A DNA stretch of 64,000 nucleotides from Streptomyces sp. NBC_01451 (lineage in GTDB: Bacteria > Actinomycetota > Actinomycetes > Streptomycetales > Streptomycetaceae): contig NZ_CP109479.1 of the NCBI RefSeq assembly GCF_036227485.1, positions 7,130,001 to 7,194,000 on the forward strand, in the 5' to 3' direction. Positions 1 through 8,224 of this stretch are shown piece by piece; within the stretch, counting starts at the first letter, position 1, and each line of letters starts with the position of its first letter. A model generated the notes under the pieces. It ran no database searches. It saw only the letters and a list, made by a program, of their open reading frames with translations, and was not told where the DNA came from. Both the position numbers and the translations under genes were made by a program.

Positions 1-848
1 TCCTCCTCGCCGGTGACCTTGCCGGTGGCGACCTCGTCGAGGAGTTCCTTGGCGCCGTTGGCCATCGAGGTCGGGGTGATCTCCGCCTTGCCGACCCGCT
101 TCTGCCAGTCCGTGAGGTCGGTGATCAGCTCGTCGGCGAGGGCCTTGTCCTCGGCGGTGATCTTCTTGTCCTCCCAGAGGGACTTCTCCAGGCGGTGCCA
201 GCCGGTGAACTTCTGGCCGGCCTCCAGACCGTCCGCGCGGACGTCGACCTTGGGGTCGATGTCACCGAAGGACTCGGCGACCGGCTCGGTGCGCTCCCAG
301 CCGATCCGGGAGGGCGCGTACGCCTTCTTCGCGGCGTCCAGGTCGCCGGCCTTGACGGCGGCGGCGAAGGTCTTCGCCAGCGGCAGCGTCGCGTCCGCCT
401 GCTCCTGCGCGTACTTGCGGTAGGCGGCGACGGCCGCGTCCAGGCGCGGGTCGCGCTTGGCGACCTTGCCGCCGGTCGCCTTCACGGCCTGCCGGATGCC
501 GTCGCCCTTCATACCGGGCTTGCAGGCGATCGTGTAGTCGCCGGCCTTCACCTCGGCGGTGACCTTCTGCTTGGTGCCGGGGCCGATGTTCTCGCGCTCG
601 GTGACGATCCGGTCGTCCGGGAAGAGGACGTAGACCTCGGTGACCTTGGAGCCCTTGTTCTGGATGTCCAGCTCGATGTGCCCGGCCGGGAACTCCTTCT
701 TCGAGACCTCGCACTTGTCGTCCGTCGCGGTGACGCTGATGACCCCGTCGCCGCTCCCGGAGCTGCCCTTCTCCGTGCACCCCGTGACGGCTGCCAGAGC
801 CGCCGCGGTGGCGGCGGCGGTGACGACGGAGAGTCTGACGGCTCGCAT
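1..848 (-). CDS. efeO: EfeO-type iron-uptake lipoprotein (imelysin/M75), 3' end outside window
   Basis: Partial gene running off the left edge; the start ATG is at 848. The N-terminus is a signal peptide with a lipobox (AAVTGC about residue 24), followed by a cupredoxin-like domain (DDKCEVSKKEFPAGHIEL, about residues 42-60) and then the helical imelysin/peptidase M75 domain containing GWHRLEKSLWED. This order is that of EfeO, the periplasmic or surface-anchored component of the EfeUOB ferrous/ferric iron importer. An iron box lies about 80 bp upstream, so repression by a DmdR/IdeR regulator when iron is plentiful is likely. The partner genes efeB and efeU would be expected beyond the left edge. 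Confidence 0.9.
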   Translation of the reverse strand, partial: MRAVRLSVVTAAATAAALAAVTGCTEKGSSGSGDGVISVTATDDKCEVSKKEFPAGHIELDIQNKGSKVTEVYVLFPDDRIVTERENIGPGTKQKVTAEVKAGDYTIACKPGMKGDGIRQAVKATGGKVAKRDPRLDAAVAAYRKYAQEQADATLPLAKTFAAAVKAGDLDAAKKAYAPSRIGWERTEPVAESFGDIDPKVDVRADGLEAGQKFTGWHRLEKSLWEDKKITAEDKALADELITDLTDWQKRVGKAEITPTSMANGAKELLDEVATGKVTGEE

Positions 849-924
849 GCGGGCTCCTGAGAATCACGAGTGGCGAAAAAACGACGTGTCCGGGCTCACA
901 CAGGTTTGGTGAGGCGGCCCTAAC

Positions 925-943
925 TTACCTAAGGCTTGCCTCA
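925..943. promoter_or_regulatory. Iron box upstream of efeO (DmdR/IdeR-type)
   Basis: The 19 bases, read on the minus strand as TGAGGCAAGCCTTAGGTAA, match the DtxR/IdeR/DmdR consensus TTAGGTTAGGCTAACCTAA at 12 positions by my count. The site sits in the efeO promoter region. Iron-dependent repression is inferred from the match and the context. Confidence 0.7.
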
Positions 944-1066
944 GTGATACCCGGGCAATCGGTGATTCACCTCTCATGGGTCGCCTATGGCACGCTCCGA
1001 TCACAGCGGGTTAATCACGACCTAAAGAAGGTCTAAAGCAAAACCCATGCATAGGCAATGCACAGG

Positions 1067-1789
1067 TCAAGAGTGCCGGACCGGCGAGATCAGGACAGCT
1101 CCGGTACGCGGATGCGGAAACACCTCGATGGGCCGGCGGTAGACCTCCGACAGCACGCGCTCGTCGAAAATCCGGTCGGGCGGCCCGTCCGCCACCACCC
1201 GCCCGGCGCTCAGGATCGCGACCCGGTGCGCGTACGCCGCCGCGAGCCCCAGATCGTGCAGGACGACCACCACCGCGTCCCCGGCCCGCGCCCGCTCCCG
1301 GCACACCCGCAGCACCAGCTCCTGGTGACGCAGGTCCAGCGCGGCGGTCGGCTCGTCGAGCAGCAGCAGCGGCGCCCGCTGGGCGAGCACCCGGGCCGGC
1401 GTCACCCGGGCCCGCTCCCCGCCGCTGAGCGCCGAGAACGGCCGTACGGCGAACTCGGCCACCTCGGCGGCCCCCATCGCCGCGGCCACCGCCACGTCGT
1501 CCTCGCCCTCCCGCTCCGTACCGGCCCAGGGCGCCCGGCCCATCCGGACGACCTCCTCGACGGCGAACGGGAAGGACAGCGCCGCCGCCTGCGGCAACAC
1601 CGCCCGGCGCAGCGCGAGTTCGGCCGCCGACCACTTCTCGGTGGACCGGCCGTGAATCCGTACGACCCCTGCGGCGGCCGGAAGATCGGCGGCGAGCGCG
1701 CCCAACAGGGTCGACTTTCCGGCCCCGTTGGGCCCCACGAGGGCCAGCACCTCTCCGGCGCGGACGGTCACGTCGACACCGGCCAGCAC
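1067..1789 (-). CDS. hmuV: Heme ABC transporter ATP-binding protein, apparently lacking its native start
   Basis: ABC ATPase of the HmuV/FecE type: Walker A GPNGAGKST, signature LSGGERARV, Walker B LLLLDEPTAALD and an H-loop (VVLHDLG). It would energise heme or siderophore import. The only visible start is the GTG at 1789, directly before the Walker A strand. The same frame upstream still reads plausible HmuV sequence (GDVLADAAGLHVRLGARE) but contains no ATG or GTG before a stop at about 2177; from about 1865 the frame is merely the antisense of a different gene. The native 5' end therefore seems to have been lost in a rearrangement, and no hmuT or hmuU is present. It may be non-functional. 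TPARVLAQ replaces the usual A(R)QVLAQ. Confidence 0.75.
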   Translation of the reverse strand: MLAGVDVTVRAGEVLALVGPNGAGKSTLLGALAADLPAAAGVVRIHGRSTEKWSAAELALRRAVLPQAAALSFPFAVEEVVRMGRAPWAGTEREGEDDVAVAAAMGAAEVAEFAVRPFSALSGGERARVTPARVLAQRAPLLLLDEPTAALDLRHQELVLRVCRERARAGDAVVVVLHDLGLAAAYAHRVAILSAGRVVADGPPDRIFDERVLSEVYRRPIEVFPHPRTGAVLISPVRHS

Positions 1790-1861
1790 CTCCCGCGCCC
1801 CGAGCCGTACGTGCAGCCCGGCGGCGTCAGCGAGGACGTCGCCGTCGCCGAGGGCGCCGAA

Positions 1862-2131
1862 CTCCCGGGCGGCGACGGCGGATCGGACTCCACGGCCGGC
1901 TCCTCCGGCACGGCAGGCGCCACCGGCGGTTCCTCCGGTACCACGGGCGGTTCCGGTACGACGGGCTCGACGACCGGTGGTACGGGCTCGACGACCGGCG
2001 GTGTGACCGGCGGCCTCGCGTCCACCGGTGCGGGCGTTCCGGCGGGTCCGCTGGGTACGGCCGCGGCGGTGACGGTGGCGGCGGGCGCGGCTGTGGTCGT
2101 GGCGGTCCGGCGCAGGCGTACCGACGCGTAG
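1862..2131 (+). pseudogene. C-terminal remnant of a LAxTG sortase-anchored (HtaA-like) surface protein
   Basis: The plus strand encodes a Gly/Ser/Thr-rich linker (GSSGTTGGSGTTGSTTGG type repeats), then LASTGAG, a hydrophobic stretch (TAAAVTVAAGAAVVVAV) and a positive tail RRRRTDA. This is a complete LAxTG cell-wall sorting signal of the actinomycete sortase E type. Everything 5' of about 1862 in this frame is only the antisense of hmuV, so the body of the protein is missing. In other actinomycetes such proteins with HtaA heme-binding domains sit beside hmuTUV, which fits this context. The HtaA assignment rests on neighbours, not on a visible HtaA domain. Confidence 0.7.
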
Positions 2132-2168
2132 TTGGTGGCGTCCGGCACCTGGGTGTTTGAATGCGCGC

Positions 2169-2813
2169 GTGACTGACTACGACGTACTCCGCGTCTTCTG
2201 CGCCCCCAACGGGGGATACGGCAACGAACTGGGCGTGGTCCGTGAGGGCTCCGTCATGCCGGAGCGGAGCGAGCGGCAGGCGTTCGCGGCGAAACTCGGC
2301 TTCAGCGAGACCGTGTTCGTCGACGATCCCGAGCGCGGGATCATCGACATCTACACGCCCACCCTGCGCCTGCCCTTCGCCGGCCACCCCTGCGTCGGTA
2401 CGGCCTGGCTGCTCGACGTGCCGGAACTGGTCACACCGGCCGGGCTGGTGGGGGCACGGCTGGACGGGGAGTTCAGCTGGATCGAGGCGCGGGCGGAGTG
2501 GGTACCGGCGCGGACGCTGCGACGGTACGGGTCGGCCGCGGAGGTCGACGCGCTGGAGGTGCCGCCGAAGGGGGAGTGGATCTACGCGTGGGCCTGGGAG
2601 GACGAGGCCGCGGGCCGGGTTCGGGCCCGCGCCTTCCCCGGGCGTGACGACGGGATCGCCGAGGACGAGGCGACGGGGGCGGCGGCGCTGTTGCTCACGG
2701 ACCAGCTGGGCCGGGCGCTCAACATCACGCAGGGCAAGGGGTCGCAGATACTCACGGCGCCGCAGCCGATGGGGTGGGTGGAGGTCGGGGGCCGGGTGTT
2801 CCTGGAACGCTGA
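2169..2813 (+). CDS. PhzF-family epimerase/isomerase-like protein
   Basis: 214-residue protein of the PhzF (phenazine biosynthesis) fold. Visible marks are the N-terminal VFCAPNGGYGNELGVV, the family signature RLPFAGHPCVGTAWLL, and near the C-terminus EDEATGAAALLLTDQLG followed by GKGSQILTAPQP. Most PhzF proteins are about 280 residues, so this is a short form. PhzF relatives catalyse isomerisations; the substrate here is unknown. The frame is open from a TTG at 2157, but GTG 2169 (VTDYDVLRVF) begins the conserved first strand and is preferred. Its stop lies one base from the end of the convergent heme oxygenase gene. Confidence 0.8.
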   Translation: MTDYDVLRVFCAPNGGYGNELGVVREGSVMPERSERQAFAAKLGFSETVFVDDPERGIIDIYTPTLRLPFAGHPCVGTAWLLDVPELVTPAGLVGARLDGEFSWIEARAEWVPARTLRRYGSAAEVDALEVPPKGEWIYAWAWEDEAAGRVRARAFPGRDDGIAEDEATGAAALLLTDQLGRALNITQGKGSQILTAPQPMGWVEVGGRVFLER

Positions 2814-2814
2814 G

Positions 2815-3468
2815 TCACGCGGACAGGGGGAACTCCTCGCCCAGGGCGCGGAAGACGCCCGTGTTCAGTGCGAACGCCCGCTTGCACTCCGCGACCACTC
2901 GCTGTCTCTCCAGCTCGTCCACCGCGGTGCCCGCCCGGTCCAGCAGTTCGCGGTAGCCGCGCTTGAAGGCGGCCGGGTTGGTGATCTCCTCGAACACGTA
3001 GAAGCGGACGCCGTCGCCCTTGCGTGCGAAGCCCCAGGTCTTCTCGGCCCTGTCGCGGATGATCTGGCCCCCCGAGAGGTCCCCGAGGTAGCGCGTGTAG
3101 TGGTGGGCGACGTAGCCGGCCGGCCACTCCCGGGCGCACTCCGCGACCCGTTCCGCGTACGCCCGTGTCGCGGGCAGCGCGGTGAGCGTCGTACGCCAGT
3201 CGGGGCCGCGCAGATGCGCCAGGTCCTTCTCCAGTGCCGTCAGCCGCATCAGCTCGGGCTGGACGAAGGGGCCCGCCACCGGGTCCGGCACCAGCCGGTG
3301 CGCGCCGGCCTCCAGGGCCTCGTACACGAACCACAGCTGCTCGGTGTAGCGCGCGTACGCCTCCACGCCGAGCCTGCCGCCGAGCAGGTCGCCCATGAAC
3401 GTCGAGGTCTCCGCCTCCACGTGCTGTTCGTGGGACGCGGTGCGGATGACTGTCGAGAAGGAGTCCAT
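2815..3468 (-). CDS. hmuO: Biliverdin-producing heme oxygenase
   Basis: 217 residues, the usual length for bacterial HO-1-type heme oxygenases. The proximal heme ligand is the His in HEQHVEAETSTF near residue 14-17. The distal-helix signature YLGDLSGGQII is present at about residues 133-143. The enzyme opens heme to biliverdin, CO and Fe2+ in the cytoplasm, releasing iron from imported heme. A near-consensus iron box lies directly upstream at 3482-3500, so iron repression is very likely. With EfeO and HmuV it forms the iron-acquisition group of the window. Confidence 0.93.
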   Translation of the reverse strand: MDSFSTVIRTASHEQHVEAETSTFMGDLLGGRLGVEAYARYTEQLWFVYEALEAGAHRLVPDPVAGPFVQPELMRLTALEKDLAHLRGPDWRTTLTALPATRAYAERVAECAREWPAGYVAHHYTRYLGDLSGGQIIRDRAEKTWGFARKGDGVRFYVFEEITNPAAFKRGYRELLDRAGTAVDELERQRVVAECKRAFALNTGVFRALGEEFPLSA

Positions 3469-3481
3469 GACGCATATCCTC

Positions 3482-3500
3482 TAAGGTAAGGCTAACCTTA
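3482..3500. promoter_or_regulatory. Strong iron box in the heme oxygenase promoter
   Basis: TAAGGTAAGGCTAACCTTA matches the DtxR/IdeR/DmdR consensus at 16 of 19 positions and is nearly palindromic. It lies 14 bp before the heme oxygenase start, where repressor binding would block transcription or initiation. Confidence 0.85.
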
Positions 3501-3549
3501 GTCAATACTTTACCGACGGACTGTCGGCAAAAGCGTACCCGGAGACGCC

Positions 3550-3582
3550 GCGAGCCCGCCCCCGGGAAGGGGACGGGCTCGC
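3550..3582 (-). terminator. Hairpin terminator after map
   Basis: GCGAGCCCG (3550-3558) pairs perfectly with CGGGCTCGC (3574-3582), and the inner CCCC/GGGG can extend the stem. It lies just past the map stop on the minus strand and before the heme oxygenase promoter. Confidence 0.65.
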
Positions 3583-3626
3583 GCGTCCGGCAGGACGGCC
3601 GGCAGACGGCCGGGTGGCCGGGTGGG

Positions 3627-4484
3627 CTACGGCAGAGTCAGGATCTCCGCGCCCGTGTCCGTCACCACGAGCGTGTGCTCGAACTGGGCAGTGCGCTTGC
3701 GGTCCTTCGTGACGACGGTCCAGCCGTCGTCCCACATGTCGTAGTCGTACGAACCCAGCGTCAGCATCGGCTCGATGGTGAAGGTCATGCCGGGCTGGAT
3801 GATCGTCGTGGCGTGCGGACTGTCGTAGTGCGGGACGATCAGCCCGGAGTGGAACGACGAGTTGATGCCGTGCCCGGTGAAGTCCCGGACGACGCCGTAG
3901 CCGAAGCGCTTGGCGTACGACTCGATGACCCGGCCGATGATGTTGATCTGGCGTCCCGGCCTGACCGCCTTGATCGCCCGGTCCAGGGACTCACGGGTGC
4001 GCTCCACCAGCAGCCGGGACTCCTCGTCGACGTCCCCGACCAGGTACGTCGCGTTGTTGTCGCCGTGCACCCCGCCGATGTACGCCGTCACGTCGAGGTT
4101 GACGATGTCCCCGTCCCGCAGAACCGTGGAGTCGGGGATGCCGTGACAGATGACCTCGTTGACGGACGTGCACAGCGACTTGGGGAAGCCGCGGTAGCCG
4201 AGGGTGGACGGATAGGCGCCGTGGTCGCACATGTAGTCGTGCGCCACCCGGTCCAGCTCGTCGGTGGTCACACCGGGCGCGATGAGCTTCGCGGCCTCCG
4301 CCATCGCCCGCGCGGCGATCCGCCCGGCGGTCCGCATCGCCTCGATCGTCTCGGGCGTCTGCACCTCCGCCCCGGTGTACGGGGTCGGCGCGGGCTTGCC
4401 GACGTACTCGGGGCGACGGATGTTCCCGGGCACGGAACGGATGGGAGAGAGCTCCCCTGGTACGAGCAGTGACTGGCCAGACAT
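3627..4484 (-). CDS. map: Type I methionine aminopeptidase
   Basis: 285 residues, starting at ATG 4484 ([14 protein letters not shown]). The frame runs open further upstream, but that part is low-complexity and antisense to the neighbouring small gene. The pita-bread fold metal ligands are visible: D in [11 protein letters not shown] in [14 protein letters not shown] in DFTGHGI, E in FTIEPML and E in [11 protein letters not shown]. The N-terminal extension with a PxxP-like stretch ([12 protein letters not shown]) is typical of the actinomycete long form. It removes the initiator Met from nascent proteins in the cytoplasm. Streptomyces usually have more than one map; this one stands alone. Confidence 0.93.
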   Translation of the reverse strand: MSGQSLLVPGELSPIRSVPGNIRRPEYVGKPAPTPYTGAEVQTPETIEAMRTAGRIAARAMAEAAKLIAPGVTTDELDRVAHDYMCDHGAYPSTLGYRGFPKSLCTSVNEVICHGIPDSTVLRDGDIVNLDVTAYIGGVHGDNNATYLVGDVDEESRLLVERTRESLDRAIKAVRPGRQINIIGRVIESYAKRFGYGVVRDFTGHGINSSFHSGLIVPHYDSPHATTIIQPGMTFTIEPMLTLGSYDYDMWDDGWTVVTKDRKRTAQFEHTLVVTDTGAEILTLP

Positions 4485-4544
4485 GCCAGCGAGTTTAACG
4501 AGCCCTGGTGGGGGACGATGACCCTGGTGAAAGGAGTCCCAACC

Positions 4545-4775
4545 ATGGCTCTGTTCAAGAAGCGCACGGCCGGCAAACCGGGCGAGTGGTACTACTGCCT
4601 GGAGCACAAGAAGGTCGAGGAGGGCCCGGACTGCCCGGGCAAGGACCGCTTCGGCCCGTACACCACCCGGGCCGAGGCCGAACACGCGATGGAGACGGCC
4701 CGCGAACGCAACCTCCAGTGGGAGAACGACCCCAAGTGGCACGATGCGCAGGCGCGCGGCGAGGACGAGGACTGA
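4545..4775 (+). CDS. Small conserved hypothetical protein
   Basis: 76 residues from ATG 4545, with an AAAGGAG ribosome site at 4530-4536; an open frame from 4518 is ignored because it lacks such a site. The protein is hydrophilic ([20 protein letters not shown]), with Cys-containing [18 protein letters not shown] and a run of charged residues at the end (ARGEDED). The middle ([19 protein letters not shown]) looks like the short repeat-binding fold of SPOR-like small domains, but that is a guess. It is divergent from map. Confidence 0.75.
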   Translation: MALFKKRTAGKPGEWYYCLEHKKVEEGPDCPGKDRFGPYTTRAEAEHAMETARERNLQWENDPKWHDAQARGEDED

Positions 4776-4881
4776 CGGTCGGGGTGGGTGGGGGCGGTTT
4801 TTGGGTGCGGGCGCGGGTGCGGGTGCGCTGTGGCTGGTCGCGCCCACGCGGCGGAGCCGCAGATGTCACAGCCCCGCGCCC

Positions 4882-6174
4882 CTAGGGGGTTGCCGCCAGG
4901 CCTGTCGCAGACTCCCGCTGCTTCCGCAGGCGCAGCGCGTGCTCGTTCGTCCGCACGTCGTACCGCATCAGGCCCGGCAGGCACAGGGCCAGCAGCCCCA
5001 CCCCGGCCACGCACGCGAGCCCGCCCGACCACATGGACGCCCGCACCCCGCGCCACGCGGCCACGCCACCGGCCCTGACCTGGCCGAGCTGAGGGCCGAC
5101 CGAGTAGGAGAGCAGCTCGATGCCGGCGAGGCGTCCGCGCAGCTCGTCCGGGATCGTCTGGTTCCACATCGCGCCCCGGAAGATCCCGCTGACCATGTCG
5201 AAACAGCCGCCGAGGAGCAGGCACAGCAGCACCAGCCACACATTGCCGACGATCCCGGAAACGGCGATCGCCAGCCCCCACCCCGCCGCCCCGAGCACGA
5301 CCATCCGGCCGTGCCGGTGCACCCGTGAGGTCCAGCCGCTGGTGAGACTCACGAGGAGGGAACCGGCCGGGATCGCCGCGTACATCAGCCCGAGCGACCA
5401 CTCGGCGTCCAGCTCGTCGGCGAGGAACGGCAGCACGGCCAGCGGCATCGCGAGGAACATCGCGGCGAGGTCGACGGCGTACGTCCCGAGGAGCTCCTTG
5501 CGGTTCCACGCGTACCGGGCGCCCTCCGCGATGGACCGCAGCGACGGCTTCACGGCCTCGTGGGAGGCGGGGGAGGAGGCGAGCCCCACGACGAACAGCA
5601 GGGACACGGCGAAGGTGACCAGGTCGACGGCGTACGCCCAGCCGAGCCCCGCATACGCCACGACCACCCCGGCGAGAGCCGGTCCCGCCACTCCGCCGAC
5701 CGTCCAGCGCAGCGAGTTCAGCGAGGCGGCGGCCGGCAGCTGCTCATGGGCGACGACCCGAGGCATCAGTGAGTCGAGCGCCGGCCGCTGCACCGACCCG
5801 AGGGCGGAGGTGAGCGCGGCGACCACGTACAGCGGCCAGACCAGCGGCTCGGGCAGCACCGCGTTCACGAGCAGTACGGCGCACAGCACCCCCTGCCCCG
5901 CCTCCGTCCACAGGATCAGCTTCCGCTTGTCCGCCGCGTCGGCCAGTGCCCCGCCGTACAGCCCGAACACGATCAACGGGACCAGCTCCACGGCCCCGAT
6001 CGCCCCGACCGCGGCGGCCGACCCGGTCAGCTCCTTCATCTGCACCGGCAGCGCGACGAAGGTCAGGAAACTCCCGAAGTTGGTGATCAGCCCCGACAGC
6101 CAGAGCTTCCGGAAATCCGCGGAGGCCCGCCAGGGAGAGAGATCGGGGAGGAGAGCACGGAGGAGGGAGGTCAC
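4882..6174 (-). CDS. MFS transporter (DHA3-like, enterobactin-exporter/MDR type)
   Basis: 430 residues, GTG start at 6174. About 12 hydrophobic segments are visible, starting with LWLSGLITNFGSFLTFVALP. The loop between TM2 and TM3 carries GGALADAADKRKLIL, the MFS motif A variant seen in the EntS/DHA3 group. Members are multidrug or siderophore efflux proteins of the plasma membrane. No regulator is adjacent, and the substrate cannot be read from the sequence. Confidence 0.85.
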   Translation of the reverse strand: MTSLLRALLPDLSPWRASADFRKLWLSGLITNFGSFLTFVALPVQMKELTGSAAAVGAIGAVELVPLIVFGLYGGALADAADKRKLILWTEAGQGVLCAVLLVNAVLPEPLVWPLYVVAALTSALGSVQRPALDSLMPRVVAHEQLPAAASLNSLRWTVGGVAGPALAGVVVAYAGLGWAYAVDLVTFAVSLLFVVGLASSPASHEAVKPSLRSIAEGARYAWNRKELLGTYAVDLAAMFLAMPLAVLPFLADELDAEWSLGLMYAAIPAGSLLVSLTSGWTSRVHRHGRMVVLGAAGWGLAIAVSGIVGNVWLVLLCLLLGGCFDMVSGIFRGAMWNQTIPDELRGRLAGIELLSYSVGPQLGQVRAGGVAAWRGVRASMWSGGLACVAGVGLLALCLPGLMRYDVRTNEHALRLRKQRESATGLAATP

Positions 6175-6338
6175 GTGGGGTCATGCTGAGCGGTGGGGAG
6201 ACACGGGGCAACAGGTTTTCGCCGGGCGGGGGGGTGAGGGGCGACTGCTTTCGCCGGGTGGGGAGAGAGGGGGGGGCTTCTGTTGTTCTGCCGGAGGCAG
6301 GTGAGGGGGCGGGACGGATGGGTGGGTGGGAAATGTTG

Positions 6339-6977
6339 TTACCAGCGGGTGGGCGGCGGTGCCGTCAGGACGTCCGCCAGCCGGGCCAGACGGTCACGGA
6401 AACCCCGGCGCCCCCGACCGACAGGCACCGCGTTCTCCCCGGCCGCCGCGCTCACCAGGTGCTGCACGGTGTCCAGGTCCAGCTCCAACCCGTCAGGCAC
6501 CGCCAGCGACTCGTGCGCCATCGACACCAACTCCCCCTCACCCGAACCCGATCCCGATCCCGGCTCCGGTCCTGACCTCGCCCCCAGCACCATCACCTTC
6601 GCCCCACCCCGTCGGGCGTCATGAACCCGCTCCAGCAGGGCGCCGCCCACCTCCTCCGGCGCCACCACCAGCAACGTCTCACCCCGCCGCGCCGCCTCGA
6701 TCCGCCCGAGCCCGACCGACAGCTGCCCGGGACCGGACGCCCGCGGGTCGTGCCGTACGAGCGTCGGGGCCAGTTCGGGCGTCCCCGACCAGGTCGCCTC
6801 GTCCACCAGATGCGCCGCCAAATGCCACGGCTCGTACGACGGCGTCCCCACCAGCAACAAGCCGCCCCCGTACGACACCACGGACCCCCGCAACGCCCCC
6901 GCGAACCTCCGCGTGGCCCCCAACCACTCGGTTCCAGCGAGCACTTCGCGCAACAGCGCGACCCGTACGGCGTCCAT
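6339..6977 (-). CDS. Conserved hypothetical protein
   Basis: 212 residues from ATG 6977 (MDAVRVALLREVLAGTEWLG); a GTG-extended frame exists to 7004. It is soluble and mixed alpha/beta, with a Gly-rich strand VSYGGGLLLVGTPSYEPWHLAAHL, a second LLVVAPEEVGGALLERVHDARRGG, and an acidic/Gly-Ser linker (PEPGSGSGSGEGE). The pattern recalls a nucleotide-binding or phosphosugar-binding fold but I do not recognise the family. It is divergent from the sialidase gene, sharing a 130-bp intergenic region. Confidence 0.65.
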   Translation of the reverse strand: MDAVRVALLREVLAGTEWLGATRRFAGALRGSVVSYGGGLLLVGTPSYEPWHLAAHLVDEATWSGTPELAPTLVRHDPRASGPGQLSVGLGRIEAARRGETLLVVAPEEVGGALLERVHDARRGGAKVMVLGARSGPEPGSGSGSGEGELVSMAHESLAVPDGLELDLDTVQHLVSAAAGENAVPVGRGRRGFRDRLARLADVLTAPPPTRW

Positions 6978-7107
6978 GACCGCGCATCCTGCCCCAACAG
7001 GCAACTCGCGGCGCGCCCTTCACCATGATTTCGCCCAACCTGGGTAAGAACACGAACCACTACCCGTACGGACAGTCACCGTCACCGCCCATGGCAAGGA
7101 GCCGCAC

Positions 7108-8187
7108 ATGACAGTCGTGGAGACAAGCATTCCCTTCTGGGCAGGCCAGGAGGGCTATGCGAGTTACCGCATCCCGGCCGTCGTCGTCACCCACGCCGGC
7201 ACCGTGCTCGCCTTCTGCGAGGGCCGGGTCGACTCCGCCTCGGACCACGGTCACATCGACATCGTGCTGAAGCGGTCCACGGACGGCGGCCGAACCTGGG
7301 GCCCGCTCACCGTCGCCGCCAACAACGGCGTCAACCTCGCCGGCAACCCCGCCCCCGTCGTCCTCGACACCGGCCGCATCCTGCTCGTGTACGTCCGCGC
7401 CTCGGGTTCGGTCACCGAGAAGGACATCCTGCTCGGCAACGTGCCGGCCGCGGAAGGACGCCGCGTCTGGGTGCGCCACAGCGACGACGACGGCGTCACC
7501 TGGTCCTCCTCCGTGGAGATCACCGCCCAGGTGAAGAACCCGGAGTGGCGCTGGTACGCCACCACCCCCGGCCACGCCATCCAGCTGAGCACCGGCCGGG
7601 TCGTCGTCGCCGCCAACCACACGATCCCGCCCACCGGGGCGGACCTGGGCAACGAGGCCCGCTACAACAGCGGCCACTGTCTGCTCAGCGACGACCGCGG
7701 CGAGACCTGGCGCATCGGGTACCTCGACGAGAACACCAACGGCTACATCAACGTCAACGAGACCACCGCGGCCGAACTCCCCGACGGCCGCGTCTACTTC
7801 AACACCCGCAACGACTCCCCGTCCCCCGGCAACCGCGCCGACGCCCACTCCACGGACGGCGGCCAGACCCTCGTCAAACCCTTCCGCCCGCAGGCCGGCC
7901 TGCCCGCCCCCGTCTGCCAGGCCAGCGTGCTCCAGCTCCGCGACCCCGACCTGCTCCTCTTCTCCGGCCCCGCCGACCCCGCCGCCCGCGCCCTGATGAC
8001 CATCCGGGTCTCCACCGACGGCGGCACCACCTGGCGCCCGGCGCACACGGTGAACGGCCTGCCCGCCGCCTACTCCGACCTCGTCCGCGTCGACGCCGAC
8101 ACCGTCGGGCTCCTCTTCGAGACCGGCGACTTCGGCCCGTACGAAAGGATCCCCTTCCGCCGGGTCCCCGTGACCCAGCTCACCTGA
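7108..8187 (+). CDS. Exo-alpha-sialidase / neuraminidase-like GH33 protein
   Basis: 359 residues, ATG 7108 with AAGGAG about 8 bp upstream. Five Asp-box motifs (S-x-D-x-G-x-T-W) mark a six-bladed propeller: STDGGRTW, SDDDGVTW, SDDRGETW, STDGGQT and STDGGTTW. YRIPAVVVTHAGTVLAF provides the first catalytic Arg of the sialidase triad (RIP motif), and EGRVDSASDHGHIDI follows. The enzyme would release terminal sialic acid or a related sugar. No signal peptide is visible, so it looks cytoplasmic, unlike most bacterial sialidases. Some actinomycete members of this group act on other sugars. Confidence 0.85.
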   Translation: MTVVETSIPFWAGQEGYASYRIPAVVVTHAGTVLAFCEGRVDSASDHGHIDIVLKRSTDGGRTWGPLTVAANNGVNLAGNPAPVVLDTGRILLVYVRASGSVTEKDILLGNVPAAEGRRVWVRHSDDDGVTWSSSVEITAQVKNPEWRWYATTPGHAIQLSTGRVVVAANHTIPPTGADLGNEARYNSGHCLLSDDRGETWRIGYLDENTNGYINVNETTAAELPDGRVYFNTRNDSPSPGNRADAHSTDGGQTLVKPFRPQAGLPAPVCQASVLQLRDPDLLLFSGPADPAARALMTIRVSTDGGTTWRPAHTVNGLPAAYSDLVRVDADTVGLLFETGDFGPYERIPFRRVPVTQLT

Positions 8188-8224
8188 CCCCATGGCCACG
8201 CGGCCACGGACGTAAAGTCGGCCC

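Noticed and set aside
1058..1861. Plus-strand extension of the LAxTG remnant
   Set aside because: It reads antisense to hmuV and shows no HtaA-like sequence.
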